In this document: piece after piece, positions 10,359 through 19,550 of the stretch | Position numbering within the stretch: the first letter of the stretch is position 1 | How the letters are laid out: each line of letters opens with the position of its first letter | Source of the DNA: Actinomycetaceae bacterium | Lineage (GTDB): Bacteria; Actinomycetota; Actinomycetes; Actinomycetales; Actinomycetaceae | Direction of reading: 5' to 3' | Assembly: GCA_030527545.1 (NCBI GenBank) | Contig: JAUNAP010000002.1 | Coordinates: 62,001-126,000, forward strand | Length of the DNA: 64,000 bases | Position numbers and translations under genes: made by a program | The notes under the pieces: model-generated | Databases searched by the model: none | What the model was told of the DNA's origin: nothing | The model's input: only the letters and a program-made list of their open reading frames with translations

Positions 10359-11852
10359 ATGGCCCACAACAACTACACGTCACCCTCCTATACGGCCTCC
10401 TACAGGATCCTCCTCGACGAGGCCGTCACGTCGCTGTCGCAGGTCGTCACCGCGATCGGCGATACGGGGGCGTCGATCAAAGGCATGGACGTCGTGGGCC
10501 AGGAGGAAGAGCGCATCAAGGTCGACATCACCTGCGACACCTCCGACTCCGAGCACCGTCGCCGCATCTCGGATGTCCTCGGTGGCCTCACCGGCGTCGA
10601 GCTGCGTACCGTCGCCGATCAAACGTTCTTGCTCCACATCGATGGCAAGATCCAAATGCAGCCGAAGGCCCCGATCCGCAACCGCGACGATCTCTCACGC
10701 GTCTACACCCCCGGTGTGGCGCGCGTGTGCCAGGCCCTCTACGACGAGCCGCGTAAGGCCTACGGGCTCACGATGAAATCGAACTCCGTCGCCGTCTTGA
10801 CCGACGGTACGGCCGTCCTCGGCATGGGCGACATCGGGCCGACTGCGGCGCTGCCCGTCATGGAGGGCAAGGCGGTGCTCTTCAAGCAGTTCGGTGGAGT
10901 CGACGCCTGGCCCGTCGTTCTCGACACGAAGGACACCGAGGAGATCATCCGCATCGCCAAGGCGATCGCCCCGGCCTACGGCGGGATCAATCTCGAAGAC
11001 ATTTCTGCTCCGCGCTGCTTCGAGATCGAGCGGCGCCTCAAGGAGGAGCTCGACATCCCGGTGTTCCACGACGATCAGCACGGCACTGCGATCGTTACTC
11101 TCGCCGCGTTGACGAACGCCCTCAAGCTCGTGGGCAAGAAAATCGAGGACGTACGCATCGTCGTATCGGGCGTGGGCGCGGCAGGTTCGGCGATCATCAA
11201 GCTGCTGCAAGCCCAGGGGGCGCGCGACATCGTGGGTTATGGGCGTGCCGGCGCGCTCAACGCCGACGAGGTCACCGACGACATGAACGCCGACCGTCGT
11301 TGGCTTGCCGAAAACACCAACCCGCGCCGGGTCAAGGGCTCGCTCAAGGAGGGACTCGTTGACGCGGACGTCTTCATCGGTGTCTCGCAGGGCAACATTC
11401 TCCAGCCCGAGGACCTCAAGGTCATGGCGAAGGATGCGATTGTTTTCGCGATGGCGAATCCGACACCGGAGGTAGATCCGGTCGGTGCCGCCGAATACGC
11501 GGCGATTGTGGCGACGGGCCGCTCGGATTTCCCGAACCAGATCAACAACGTCCTTGCCTTCCCCGGTCTTTTCCGCGGGATTTTCGACGCAAAGGTCTCC
11601 GAGATTACGACCGAGCTGTTGCGTGTGGCCGCCGTTGCCATCGCCGAGGCCATCCCGGAAGACAAGCTCCGGCCCACCTACATCATTCCGGGTGTCTTCG
11701 ACAAGCGTGTGCCACGTTCGGTCGCCAACGCCGTGCGCGAGGCTGCACGGGTGCTGCCGCACATCGAGACTGTCGCGCAGGAGTCTGCCCGTCCGCTCGA
11801 TGACATCGACGAGAAGCTGTGGCCGTCCCCGGATGAGGTGACCCAGCACTGA
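10359..11852 (+). CDS. NAD(P)-dependent malic enzyme with N-terminal ACT domain
   Basis: A 497-residue protein. Residues 1 to about 90 form an ACT-like regulatory domain (YRILLDEAVTSLSQVVTAIGDTGASI), which in related malic enzymes senses amino acids or other small ligands. The catalytic part has the malic N-terminal segment RVYTPGVARVC, GDIGPTAALPVMEGK, the active-site block FHDDQHGTA near residue 240, and the NAD-binding motif VSGVGAAGSAI. It oxidatively decarboxylates malate to pyruvate. The frame is open far upstream to 10119 through the terminator, so I use ATG 10359, which has AGGAG eight bases before it. It is flanked by terminators and is monocistronic. Confidence 0.93.
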   Translation: MAHNNYTSPSYTASYRILLDEAVTSLSQVVTAIGDTGASIKGMDVVGQEEERIKVDITCDTSDSEHRRRISDVLGGLTGVELRTVADQTFLLHIDGKIQMQPKAPIRNRDDLSRVYTPGVARVCQALYDEPRKAYGLTMKSNSVAVLTDGTAVLGMGDIGPTAALPVMEGKAVLFKQFGGVDAWPVVLDTKDTEEIIRIAKAIAPAYGGINLEDISAPRCFEIERRLKEELDIPVFHDDQHGTAIVTLAALTNALKLVGKKIEDVRIVVSGVGAAGSAIIKLLQAQGARDIVGYGRAGALNADEVTDDMNADRRWLAENTNPRRVKGSLKEGLVDADVFIGVSQGNILQPEDLKVMAKDAIVFAMANPTPEVDPVGAAEYAAIVATGRSDFPNQINNVLAFPGLFRGIFDAKVSEITTELLRVAAVAIAEAIPEDKLRPTYIIPGVFDKRVPRSVANAVREAARVLPHIETVAQESARPLDDIDEKLWPSPDEVTQH

Positions 11853-11859
11853 CACGGTT

Positions 11860-11883
11860 GGCCCCCGCCGATGGGCGGGGGCC
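11860..11883 (+). terminator. Hairpin terminator after malic enzyme
   Basis: GGCCCCCGCC / GGCGGGGGCC, a short and strong GC stem with a 3-4 base loop, 8 bases after the stop codon. Confidence 0.7.
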
Positions 11884-11925
11884 GATTGCCTCGGGGGGGC
11901 CGAGATGGTGGCATGATGGACCACC

Positions 11926-13287
11926 ATGAGGACTGCCTCGCCCTACCGGTGGATTAGCGCGACATTCGCGCTGCTCATCGCATGCGGCACCCTTTTGCTC
12001 ATGTTGCCGATCGCACGCACGGGCGCGGCGCCGTGGGCCGACGGGACGCACGTGCCGGTCGGCGGCATTGCCCTGCCCGGTGGAGCACCGTTGAGCGTTG
12101 CGCTGTTCACGGCGACCTCGGCGTCGTGTGTGACGGGGCTGTCCGTCGTCGACACCCCTACCTATTGGTCCTCTTTCGGCCACGTCGTCATTCTCTGTCT
12201 CGCGGAGATCGGCGGGATCGGCACGATGACGGTTGCGGCGTTGTTGGCGAGGATGGTGCGTCACCGCCTGTCGCTGCGCACACGCAACGACGCGGCGGTC
12301 GCGGCCTCTTCCGGTCTGGGCGACCTCAACGCGGTCCTCACGGCCACAGTGTCGATTGCCGTGGGTGTCCAGGCTGGCGTCGCCGCGATCCTCACGACCG
12401 ATTTTGTCCTCTTCCACGACTACTCCTTCGGCAAGGCCGTCTGGTACGGGGTTTTTCACGCCGGGTCGGCCTACAACAATGCGGGTTTCGCCCTCTATAC
12501 AGATTCCCTCGTCGGACTTAACCGGGATCCTCTGGCGATCCTCACGATCGCGGCGGCCATCATTATCGGTGGCATTGGTTTTCCCGTCCTCATGGAGCTC
12601 GGACGGGGAGCCACTCGTACGCTGCACACTCGCGTGGTCCTGCACACGACCGCGTTGCTGCTTGTTGCGGGTACGGCCTTCATAGCCCTGTGCGAGTGGT
12701 CGAATCGTTCGACCCTGGGCCCTATGAGCATTCCCCTCAAGATCGTCAATGCCTTCTTCTCGGCTGTCACGCCTCGCACGGCAGGGTTTAACAGCCTCGA
12801 TATCGCCGCCCAGCATCCCTCGACGTGGTTCGGCACCGACATCCTCATGTTCGTTGGTGCGGCCCCCGCTTCGACGGGAGGTGGACTTAAAGTCACGACG
12901 CTCGCCGTGGTCGTCGCGGTGACGTGGTCGCAGGTGCGTGGCATGGACAAGATCCACATGGGCAGGTGGCGCCTCGCGGAGGCCATCCACGGCCAGGTTG
13001 TCACCCTTTTGGGGTTGGCGCTCAGTCTCATCGTTGCGACGACGATGCTGCTCATGGCGGTCACGCCGTATCGGCTCGACCAGTGTCTCTTCGAGACGAT
13101 CTCGGCGTTCGCGACGGTCGGTTTGACGACGGGAATCACCCCGAGCCTGCCGCTGCTCGCACAGCTGACTCTTGTCGCGCTCATGCTTGTCGGCCGCGTC
13201 GGCCCCTTCACGTTGGCAGCGGCGCTGACGATGCGTCGAGAGGCGTTGCTCTACGACAGGCCGGTTGGGACGGTACTCATCGGCTAA
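11926..13287 (+). CDS. TrkH/KtrB-family potassium transporter membrane subunit
   Basis: A 453-residue integral membrane protein built of four membrane-pore-membrane units. Each unit shows a recognisable filter loop: SASCVTGL, SAYNNAGFAL, TPRTAGFNSL and SAFATVGLTTG. It is the ion-conducting subunit of a TrkH/KtrB potassium uptake system in the cytoplasmic membrane; the length fits KtrB better than TrkH. These channels need a cytosolic nucleotide-binding RCK subunit (KtrA/TrkA), and no such gene is next to it. The downstream gene is on the other strand and the stop codons overlap closely, so it is a single-gene unit. Confidence 0.9.
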   Translation: MRTASPYRWISATFALLIACGTLLLMLPIARTGAAPWADGTHVPVGGIALPGGAPLSVALFTATSASCVTGLSVVDTPTYWSSFGHVVILCLAEIGGIGTMTVAALLARMVRHRLSLRTRNDAAVAASSGLGDLNAVLTATVSIAVGVQAGVAAILTTDFVLFHDYSFGKAVWYGVFHAGSAYNNAGFALYTDSLVGLNRDPLAILTIAAAIIIGGIGFPVLMELGRGATRTLHTRVVLHTTALLLVAGTAFIALCEWSNRSTLGPMSIPLKIVNAFFSAVTPRTAGFNSLDIAAQHPSTWFGTDILMFVGAAPASTGGGLKVTTLAVVVAVTWSQVRGMDKIHMGRWRLAEAIHGQVVTLLGLALSLIVATTMLLMAVTPYRLDQCLFETISAFATVGLTTGITPSLPLLAQLTLVALMLVGRVGPFTLAAALTMRREALLYDRPVGTVLIG

Positions 13288-14078
13288 CGCGCGAGCGCCG
13301 CGGTAACGGCGATCTCGTCGACGAGGAGGCCGGGCGCTGCGCGCATGAGCAGGTGGGGGGTGAGGTGGTGGACCGTCGCGGTGACTCCTGCCCGGCTGGT
13401 TGCCCTCAGCTGTGCCAGATTGGATCGCTGCTTGGCCGTCCACGTCCCGCTGTGGCGACCAGACTCGCACACGAGGAGGCGCACCGGGCAGGTGAGGTGT
13501 CCCGTGCCCGTCGAGGCGACCATGCGTCGCATATGTGAGATCTCACGTGACCAGTCGCCGTAGGCCGCCCAGGTGGCGGCGTCGAGACGCGCACGCGTGC
13601 GGCGCGTCCCCCGGGTCTTCGTCATTTCCTGGGTGCGCGAGAGAGTCTCCAGCGGTGTGGCGGTGAGCCCAAGCTGCGTGAGCTGCCAGATCGCGGCGCC
13701 CGGGTGGGTGCCGGCCGCCGTCACGATACCGCGCAGGAGGAAGTCGGGCAGGACCGTGGCGGCCGGATCGGGAACCGACGGATCGGCGAGGAGGAGCGCG
13801 GCGATGGTTTCGGGATAGAGCCTGGCCGTGGCCTCGGCGACAAACGCCGCCATCGAGTGGGCAAGGAGGATCGGGGGCGTCTCGTAGGCACGCAGGACAT
13901 ACGTGAGAGCGCTGGCCACGTCGGTTAATCGAGGGCGGTGCCCAGGAGCGTCCAGCGGTAGCTCGTAGGTCTCGATCGGCCCGATGGGGCGGAGCCCGCC
14001 GGCGCGCGACTTGACGTCTGACCACGCCGTGTAGCGGACGCCGAGGCCACCGAGGAGTACGAGGGGGTGAGCGTTCAT
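13284..14078 (-). CDS. Alpha/beta hydrolase
   Basis: A 264-residue alpha/beta-hydrolase fold protein. LVLLGGLGVRYTAW corresponds to the oxyanion-hole strand, LLAHSMAAF is a nucleophile elbow (Ser near residue 95, deviating from the common GxSxG by having Ala first), and the closing HLTPHLLM could supply the histidine. The substrate is unknown. The start ATG overlaps the stop of the DUF998 gene (ATGA), so the two are co-transcribed and translationally coupled. The frame is open further upstream, but that part lies within the DUF998 gene. The 3' end overlaps the end of the converging TrkH-type gene by a few bases. Confidence 0.75.
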   Translation of the reverse strand: MNAHPLVLLGGLGVRYTAWSDVKSRAGGLRPIGPIETYELPLDAPGHRPRLTDVASALTYVLRAYETPPILLAHSMAAFVAEATARLYPETIAALLLADPSVPDPAATVLPDFLLRGIVTAAGTHPGAAIWQLTQLGLTATPLETLSRTQEMTKTRGTRRTRARLDAATWAAYGDWSREISHMRRMVASTGTGHLTCPVRLLVCESGRHSGTWTAKQRSNLAQLRATSRAGVTATVHHLTPHLLMRAAPGLLVDEIAVTAALAR

Positions 14079-14740
14079 GAGCGATTGTCCTTCACTGAGC
14101 ACGCGAGGGCGATGATCGCCCACGTCGAAAGGAACACGAGCGAGGCGCGCTGCCACGCTCCTACCGTCTCGGCGTGGACGAGCGCGAGAATGCCTGTGAT
14201 GACAGCGGTGAGAATATGGGACAGACCGAGGACCACCCCGATCGCGGCGGGCAAGCCGAGGCGACCCCGTCTCAGGCGGATCCACGCCCACAGGCCCGCC
14301 GCGGCGACGGTGGCTGCGTTGGCGAGCGAGGAGGTGAACGTGTGGATGAAGTGGGAAACACCCAGGGTCATCGCTTCGTCTCCACGCCGACAGGTTTCGC
14401 TCACGCTAGGGGCACACGCCATAGGAAACATAGCGTCGAGCAGCGTGAAAACCGAGAAAGCGACCATGAGCAGGCCAAAAGGGGCGGCTATGAGCCGGGC
14501 GCGGTGGCCCGTCCACGCGCATACGAGGACCGCACAGGCGGCGAAGGCGTCCCCGAGCCTCATGAGGACGGACCCGGGGCGTCCTCGCGCGGCCAGCTCG
14601 GAGACGAACGACGTCCACACGGGCAGAGCCGGGTCGATGAGAGGCTGGGCGAGCCAGGCGGCGTAGACGCACACGGCCACGCCGAGTGAGATCGCGCATG
14701 CGACCACGAGATGCTGATTCGACGATGACCTGGCGCTCAT
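14075..14740 (-). CDS. DUF998-family membrane protein
   Basis: A 221-residue, six-helix membrane protein. The pattern of an N-terminal helix, then PVWTSFVSELAARGRP and a mid-protein HFIHTF before further helices, resembles DUF998 proteins, whose function is unknown. Start ATG at 14740; an in-frame extension to 14875 would run through the poxB promoter and is rejected. It is the first gene of a two-gene unit with the alpha/beta hydrolase and is divergent from poxB. Confidence 0.7.
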   Translation of the reverse strand: MSARSSSNQHLVVACAISLGVAVCVYAAWLAQPLIDPALPVWTSFVSELAARGRPGSVLMRLGDAFAACAVLVCAWTGHRARLIAAPFGLLMVAFSVFTLLDAMFPMACAPSVSETCRRGDEAMTLGVSHFIHTFTSSLANAATVAAAGLWAWIRLRRGRLGLPAAIGVVLGLSHILTAVITGILALVHAETVGAWQRASLVFLSTWAIIALACSVKDNRS

Positions 14741-14821
14741 GAGGCCAGCGTATCGGAGAGGCGCGCCCGCGTGACAATTGCGACAAAGCGGCGTCGTGGC
14801 AGGGCCTTGGGTGTGGGGAAG

Positions 14822-14842
14822 ACCTAGCCTGAAAAGGTAGGT
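14822..14842. promoter_or_regulatory. Imperfect inverted repeat in the poxB leader
   Basis: ACCTAGCCT and AGGTAGGT face each other around GAAA, 27 bases before the poxB start. It may be a regulator site or a small leader hairpin. Only the symmetry is visible. Confidence 0.25.
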
Positions 14843-14868
14843 TCCAGCGTGAAAGGACATTTCTACCG

Positions 14869-16623
14869 ATGGCAAGTGTCGCCGAGCAGCTCGTTGAACA
14901 GCTAGAACAGGCGGGGGTCCGCCATATCTACGGCATCGTTGGTGATTCCCTCAATCCGGTCGTCGACGCTGTACGCCGCTCGAAGACAATCGAGTGGATC
15001 CAGACGCGACATGAGGAAGCGGCCGCCTTCGCCGCCGCCGCTGAAGCCGAGGTGACCGGGACCTTGGCGGTGTGTGCGGGCTCGTGCGGTCCGGGCAACC
15101 TTCACCTCATCAACGGTCTTTACGACGCGAATCGTACGCGCGTGCCCGTGCTTGCGATCGCCTCGCACATCCCCACGCCCCAGATCGGTACCCTCTTCTT
15201 CCAGGAGACACACCCGGATCGGCTTTTCAACGAGTGTTCCGTCTACTCGGAGATGGTGTCGTCTCCTGCTCAGATGCCACGTATCGGTCGCACTGCCATC
15301 CAGCATGCCCTCGCCGGCCCCGGGGTTGCCGTCATCACGCTGCCCGGCGACGTCGCCCAGGCAGAGGTCAGCGATAAGCAGCCGCTCACGATTACGAGCC
15401 CGCACCCGGCACGCATCGTGCCTGCCGAAGAGGACGTGCGCGCCCTCGCCGCCGCGATCAACGACGCCGATAAGGTGACGTTCTTCGTGGGCGCGGGAGC
15501 GATGGGTGCCCACGACGAGGTCATGGAGATCGCACGCTTGGCGAAGGCGCCCGTCGGGCATTCGCTACGTGGAAAGGGCGCCATCCAATGGGACAACCCC
15601 CACGACGTGGGTATGTCCGGTCTTCTCGGGTACGGTGCCTGTCAATCGGCGATGGAGAAGGCCGACCTGCTCGTCTTGGTGGGCACCGATTTTCCCTACA
15701 ATCAGTTCCTGCCCGCGAAGGTACGCACCGCCCAGATCGAGATCGAGGCGTCGCGTCTGGGCCGGCGCACCCGGCTTGATCTTGCCATCCACGGATCCGT
15801 GCGCGAAACGATGATTGCCCTGCGCGGGCTCGTCGAGGACAAAAGTGACGACTCGTTCCTATCGGCAATGCTCAAGGAACACGAGATGCTCATGGAAAAG
15901 GTCGTCGGCGCCTACACGACGAACCCGTCGGATTCCGGACCGATCCATCCTGAGTACGCCGCCGAGCTTATCGACAGGATCGCTCCCGAGAATGCGGTCT
16001 TCACGGTCGATACGGGCATGTGCAATGTGTGGGCGGCCCGCTATATCCACCCTGGCCCGCGCCGCCAGATCATCGGTTCGTTCCTCCACGGGTCGATGGC
16101 GAACGCCATGCCTCACGCGATTGGGGCGGCGCTGGCGGATCCGGAGCGGAATCGCCCGGTCGTCGCCATGTGCGGCGACGGTGGCCTGTCGATGCTGCTT
16201 GGCGACCTGCTCACGGTCAAAGCCTACGATCTGCCTGTCAAGATCATCGTGTTCAACAACTCGACGCTTGGCATGGTGAAGCTCGAGATGCTCGTGGAGG
16301 GCCTGCCCGATTTTGCCACGGATCAGGCCGACGTCGATTTCGCCGGAATCGCGGCGGGCATGGGATTACGCAGCGTACGCGTGGAGAATCCGCGCGATCT
16401 CGAGAACGTCTTGGCTTCGGAGTTCACGCGCGAGGGTCCGGCAGTTATCGATATTGTCACCGATCCCAACGCCTTGTCGCTGCCTCCGAAGGTCACCCCG
16501 GAGCAGGTGAAGGGCTTCGCGACGGCGATGACCAAGGAGGTTTTGGGCGGTGGCGTCGCAGACGTCATGAGTATGGCGCGCTCGAACCTGAGGAACATCC
16601 CCCGCAAGTTCGGCCTCAAATAG
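14869..16623 (+). CDS. poxB: Pyruvate dehydrogenase (quinone) / pyruvate oxidase
   Basis: A 584-residue ThDP- and FAD-dependent enzyme that oxidatively decarboxylates pyruvate to acetate, passing electrons to membrane quinone (PoxB type). The N-terminal PYR domain carries HIYGIVGDSLNPVVD and the catalytic-glutamate segment RHEEAAAFAA. The middle FAD domain has FVGAGAMGAHDEV. The C-terminal PP domain shows the ThDP/Mg motif MCGDGGLSML followed by VFNNSTLGMVKLE. The last about 25 residues could be the membrane-binding tail seen in PoxB. The ATG at 14869 is preceded by GAAAGGA. An H2O2-forming pyruvate oxidase is the alternative, but the sequence pattern fits PoxB better. Confidence 0.92.
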   Translation: MASVAEQLVEQLEQAGVRHIYGIVGDSLNPVVDAVRRSKTIEWIQTRHEEAAAFAAAAEAEVTGTLAVCAGSCGPGNLHLINGLYDANRTRVPVLAIASHIPTPQIGTLFFQETHPDRLFNECSVYSEMVSSPAQMPRIGRTAIQHALAGPGVAVITLPGDVAQAEVSDKQPLTITSPHPARIVPAEEDVRALAAAINDADKVTFFVGAGAMGAHDEVMEIARLAKAPVGHSLRGKGAIQWDNPHDVGMSGLLGYGACQSAMEKADLLVLVGTDFPYNQFLPAKVRTAQIEIEASRLGRRTRLDLAIHGSVRETMIALRGLVEDKSDDSFLSAMLKEHEMLMEKVVGAYTTNPSDSGPIHPEYAAELIDRIAPENAVFTVDTGMCNVWAARYIHPGPRRQIIGSFLHGSMANAMPHAIGAALADPERNRPVVAMCGDGGLSMLLGDLLTVKAYDLPVKIIVFNNSTLGMVKLEMLVEGLPDFATDQADVDFAGIAAGMGLRSVRVENPRDLENVLASEFTREGPAVIDIVTDPNALSLPPKVTPEQVKGFATAMTKEVLGGGVADVMSMARSNLRNIPRKFGLK

Positions 16624-16688
16624 CCACTGATCTTCCTTTCCCTCGCCGGCGGATCGTGTCTTGCCGCCGATCGGGTGGCATGGCCCTA

Positions 16689-17966
16689 TCACTTCACCCG
16701 GCGTCTGACTGCAGCAGCTACTCCGGCGAGGGAAAGCACGCCGAGGACAATGATGTAGAGAGGGATCGGCCACCACTGTTGGTCGGCGCGATCGACCATC
16801 CAGATCGCGATCATTGGTGCGGTCCCAGAGAAGATTGCCGCGCCGATTTGATAGCCCAAGGTGATGCCGGTGTAGCGTACCTCGGCAGAGAATAGTTCCG
16901 ACATCATGGTTCCCAAGGTCGCGGTGATGAAGGACCAAGCTAATCCGACTGCCAAGATTGATGCCACGATGAGGCCGAGGACGGATGACTGGGCGAGGAT
17001 GAAATACGGGGCAGAAATAATGACGAGGGCGAGGACCCCGACCACGTACACCCGAATTCGGCCGAAACGGTCAGACAAGGCGCCGCAGACCGGAATGGAC
17101 GCCGAGGCCACCACGGCTCCAGCGACGATCGCCACCAGGGTCTGTTCCGAGGTGTATCCCAACTGTGACTTCGCGTAGGAAACCATAAAGGTGACGAAGA
17201 TGTAGAAGGGAGCGGTCTCGATGGCTTTAACCGCCACCGCGATGAGCACCTCGGGACCGTGCTCACGCAGGGTAGCGCCCAGGGGGTTGCGTTGCACTCG
17301 GCCGGACTCGAGTACTTTCTTGAAGGCCGGAGTTTCGTCCAGTTCTTTGCGGATCCACAGACCCAGGAAGATGAGCACCACGGAAATGATGAACGGGATT
17401 CGCCAGGTCCAGGTTTCGAAAGCAGAACCGGACAGGTGCATGGTGGTGATGAGTACCAAGTTCCCCAGGATCAACCCCCAGGTAACCCCAGTTTGGGGGA
17501 TGGCTCCGTACAGTCCTCGTCGTTCGCGCGGCGCATACTCGTAGGCCAAGAGGAGAGCGCCACCCCACTCGCCGCCGATGGCTAGCCCTTGAATGACCCG
17601 GCAGGTGAACAGCAGGATCGGTGCCCAGACACCGATTTGCGCGTACGTGGGCAGCAGCCCGATGGCCATGGTCCCCAAGCCCATCATCGATAGCGTCACC
17701 ACCAGGGTCTTCTTACGCCCAATCCGGTCCCCGATATGAGCGAAGAAGATCCCTCCGAAGGGGCGGATGAGGAACGTCAGCGCGTGCCCGAAGTACGCCA
17801 GCATAATGGCGACGAATGGATCGCTTTCGGGGAAGAACTGGGGCGCGAATACGATCGGTGCGACGGTCCCATAGAGCAGGAAGTCATACCACTCGATGGT
17901 TGAACCGGTGACCGATCCGAGCAGTGCGCGACGCTGGATCCTTCGGGTGGTGGCGGGAGCGGCCAT
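16689..17966 (-). CDS. MFS transporter, metabolite:H+ symporter (MHS) family
   Basis: A 425-residue, 12-helix proton symporter. GSTIEWYDFLLYGTVAPIVF at the first helix and the loop GDRIGRKK (motif A) are hallmarks of the MHS group (ProP, KgtP, ShiA and relatives), as is CRVIQGLAIGGEWGGA. Substrates in this group are organic acids, betaines or shikimate, and this sequence alone does not decide. The start is ATG complementary to 17964-17966, which has GAAGGAG eight bases upstream; a TTG one codon earlier is possible. Its codon use looks less G/C-extreme than the neighbouring poxB, hinting at separate origin. It converges with poxB. Confidence 0.88.
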   Translation of the reverse strand: MAAPATTRRIQRRALLGSVTGSTIEWYDFLLYGTVAPIVFAPQFFPESDPFVAIMLAYFGHALTFLIRPFGGIFFAHIGDRIGRKKTLVVTLSMMGLGTMAIGLLPTYAQIGVWAPILLFTCRVIQGLAIGGEWGGALLLAYEYAPRERRGLYGAIPQTGVTWGLILGNLVLITTMHLSGSAFETWTWRIPFIISVVLIFLGLWIRKELDETPAFKKVLESGRVQRNPLGATLREHGPEVLIAVAVKAIETAPFYIFVTFMVSYAKSQLGYTSEQTLVAIVAGAVVASASIPVCGALSDRFGRIRVYVVGVLALVIISAPYFILAQSSVLGLIVASILAVGLAWSFITATLGTMMSELFSAEVRYTGITLGYQIGAAIFSGTAPMIAIWMVDRADQQWWPIPLYIIVLGVLSLAGVAAAVRRRVK

Positions 17967-18247
17967 CAATCATCTCCTTCGACGTCATAGGACTTTAGTC
18001 ATGGGTTGAACCTACCATGAGTGCGCGAAGCGCCGCATCCCATCAATCGAGCTCGCCGCAAGGCGTCGACCGGAATCGTGTCTGCAGCATCACTCGAAAG
18101 AGCCTGCTCAGGGGCCGGAATCTTTCCAAGAAGCTGGGAGACGAGACGCTCGCGGTGTTCCTTGAGGATCGGTCGGATGGGCAGTGACGACGAGGCCAAA
18201 GGCCGCAACTCCTTGCCGCCGACCGGGTGGGGGAGGAGGATGGAGAG

Positions 18248-18448
18248 ATGAAGATCGGTATCCGCAAACCCTCGCCCAAAAAGTCCATCGCCGCGCGCAC
18301 GAAGGGGCGTGCGACGCGAGCGGTCAAGCGCGCCCTCATCCCAGGCTATGGAAAGAAGGGCATGGGGTGGCTTCGCGATCCTAAGCGCGCGGCGAAGAAC
18401 GCCGTCTACAAGCGTACGACGATCGGGTGGTCCGACCTGTTCAAGTAG
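18248..18448 (+). CDS. Small, very basic conserved-looking protein of unknown function
   Basis: A 66-residue protein rich in Lys and Arg, with no membrane helix. Recognisable features are KKSIAARTKGRATRAVKR in the first third, then PGYGKKGMGWLRDPKRAAKN and a closing TTIGWSDLFK. I recall similarly patterned short proteins (basic start, GxGWL, NxxYxxTT) in other Actinobacteria and Firmicutes, but none with a known function. The ATG at 18248 is preceded by GGAGGAGG with nine bases of spacing, better than the upstream GTG at 18227. Stand-alone gene between two minus-strand neighbours. Confidence 0.7.
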   Translation: MKIGIRKPSPKKSIAARTKGRATRAVKRALIPGYGKKGMGWLRDPKRAAKNAVYKRTTIGWSDLFK

Positions 18449-18451
18449 GGC

Positions 18452-19507
18452 CTAGCGGGGATTTGGCCAGCCGTTGGGTTTACACCCGCCGTTGTTGCCC
18501 CCATCGTTGGACTGCTGCTTCATGACGGGGGCGAGCCCGCCTGGGGTGAGACACTGCTCGTGGCCGTGACCGAGATAGTGCCCCATCTCGTGGTTGACCA
18601 TGTAGATGTGGTAGTCGGTCATGGTGAGTCCCATCTGCGTCCACATGCCGGCGCCGTTGACCCACCGGTAGGCGTTGAGAACGACGTTCGTGCCGTTGCG
18701 GCATGAGGAATGGCCGCGGGTGGACAGCGGGGCGCACAGGGTGTCGACCCTCGTTGGGCTCGCTAAGACTATGCGTACGTCGGCGGTGCCGTCTGTGCGA
18801 TTGAAGGTGCGCCCCCATCCTCGGGGATCGTTGAGGATCGCGTGCACGTTTTCGGCGACCTTGTCGGCGAGAAGGGGCAGCCCGTCTTCGATGTCGATCT
18901 TGTAGCTCACGGGTTCGCCGCCTTCGCGTCCCGGTGCCGTGCCCGCAACGGTCGTGAACGTGCCGCGGGCCTGTTGAGGCACACTCGTCGAGGTCACGTC
19001 CGATGCGAGTTCACCTTCGACGCTCAGCTTCACGGGTGCGAGCGACTGCATGGGGGCCGGCGTGGGCGCGGCCTGGGTGGGACGCGTCGTCGACGTCGCC
19101 GGGGCGTTGGCGCTCGGGACGGTGGTGGAACGGGAGTTGAGGATCCCGTGGACGATGAAGACCACAAGGATCGCACAGGCGGCGGCAGCCGCGAGAATGC
19201 GGGCATTGAGGGCTCGTCTACTCCCGGAGCGTCGGCGTGGCGTGGCCGTGTGGGACCCCTGGGTCGGGTGCGCGCCCCGAGGTTGGGGCTTGGCTTGTCT
19301 CGCCGGGGTCTCGTGCGGCAGCGCGGAGACTTGGTTTGCCTGTTCGGCCGCGGCAAGCATGTCGGCGACCCGCTCGGGGTGGGCTTGTTCGAGTCGGCGC
19401 CTTGCCTCGCGTGGGAGCGGGGGGCGCCCGGCTAACGCGGCCCCAGACTGGCGGCGGAGACGACGGGGCGGATAGGTGCCCCGTGTCCCCGTCTCGCGTT
19501 CGTTCAC
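18452..19507 (-). CDS. DUF3152-domain membrane-anchored protein, metalloprotease-like
   Basis: A 351-residue protein with a disordered basic cytoplasmic N-terminus (about residues 1-100, rich in Arg, Pro and Ala). One transmembrane helix follows (AAAAACAILVVFIVHGIL, near 105-122), then a Pro/Thr/Ala-rich extracellular linker and a C-terminal DUF3152 domain. The domain contains NHEMGHYLGHGHEQC with an HExxH-like zinc site (His about 306 and 310) and a third His a few residues on, as in metzincin-like peptidases. Peptidase activity is inferred from the motif only. The GTG start gives the full-length form. Four bases separate its stop from that of the converging small basic protein. Confidence 0.85.
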   Translation of the reverse strand: MNERETGTRGTYPPRRLRRQSGAALAGRPPLPREARRRLEQAHPERVADMLAAAEQANQVSALPHETPARQAKPQPRGAHPTQGSHTATPRRRSGSRRALNARILAAAAACAILVVFIVHGILNSRSTTVPSANAPATSTTRPTQAAPTPAPMQSLAPVKLSVEGELASDVTSTSVPQQARGTFTTVAGTAPGREGGEPVSYKIDIEDGLPLLADKVAENVHAILNDPRGWGRTFNRTDGTADVRIVLASPTRVDTLCAPLSTRGHSSCRNGTNVVLNAYRWVNGAGMWTQMGLTMTDYHIYMVNHEMGHYLGHGHEQCLTPGGLAPVMKQQSNDGGNNGGCKPNGWPNPR

Positions 19508-19550
19508 CCGTCTAGTCTAGGGCCGCGGTGCGTGGGCAGCCGAACGGCAC

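Noticed and set aside
14741-14875. N-terminal extension of the DUF998 protein up to 14875.
   Set aside because: It would run through the poxB promoter and start region; the shorter start places the protein directly at its first helix.
17999-18208. 69-codon minus-strand ORF upstream of the MHS transporter gene.
   Set aside because: No ribosome site and no family recognised; it could be a remnant of an older gene but the evidence is insufficient.
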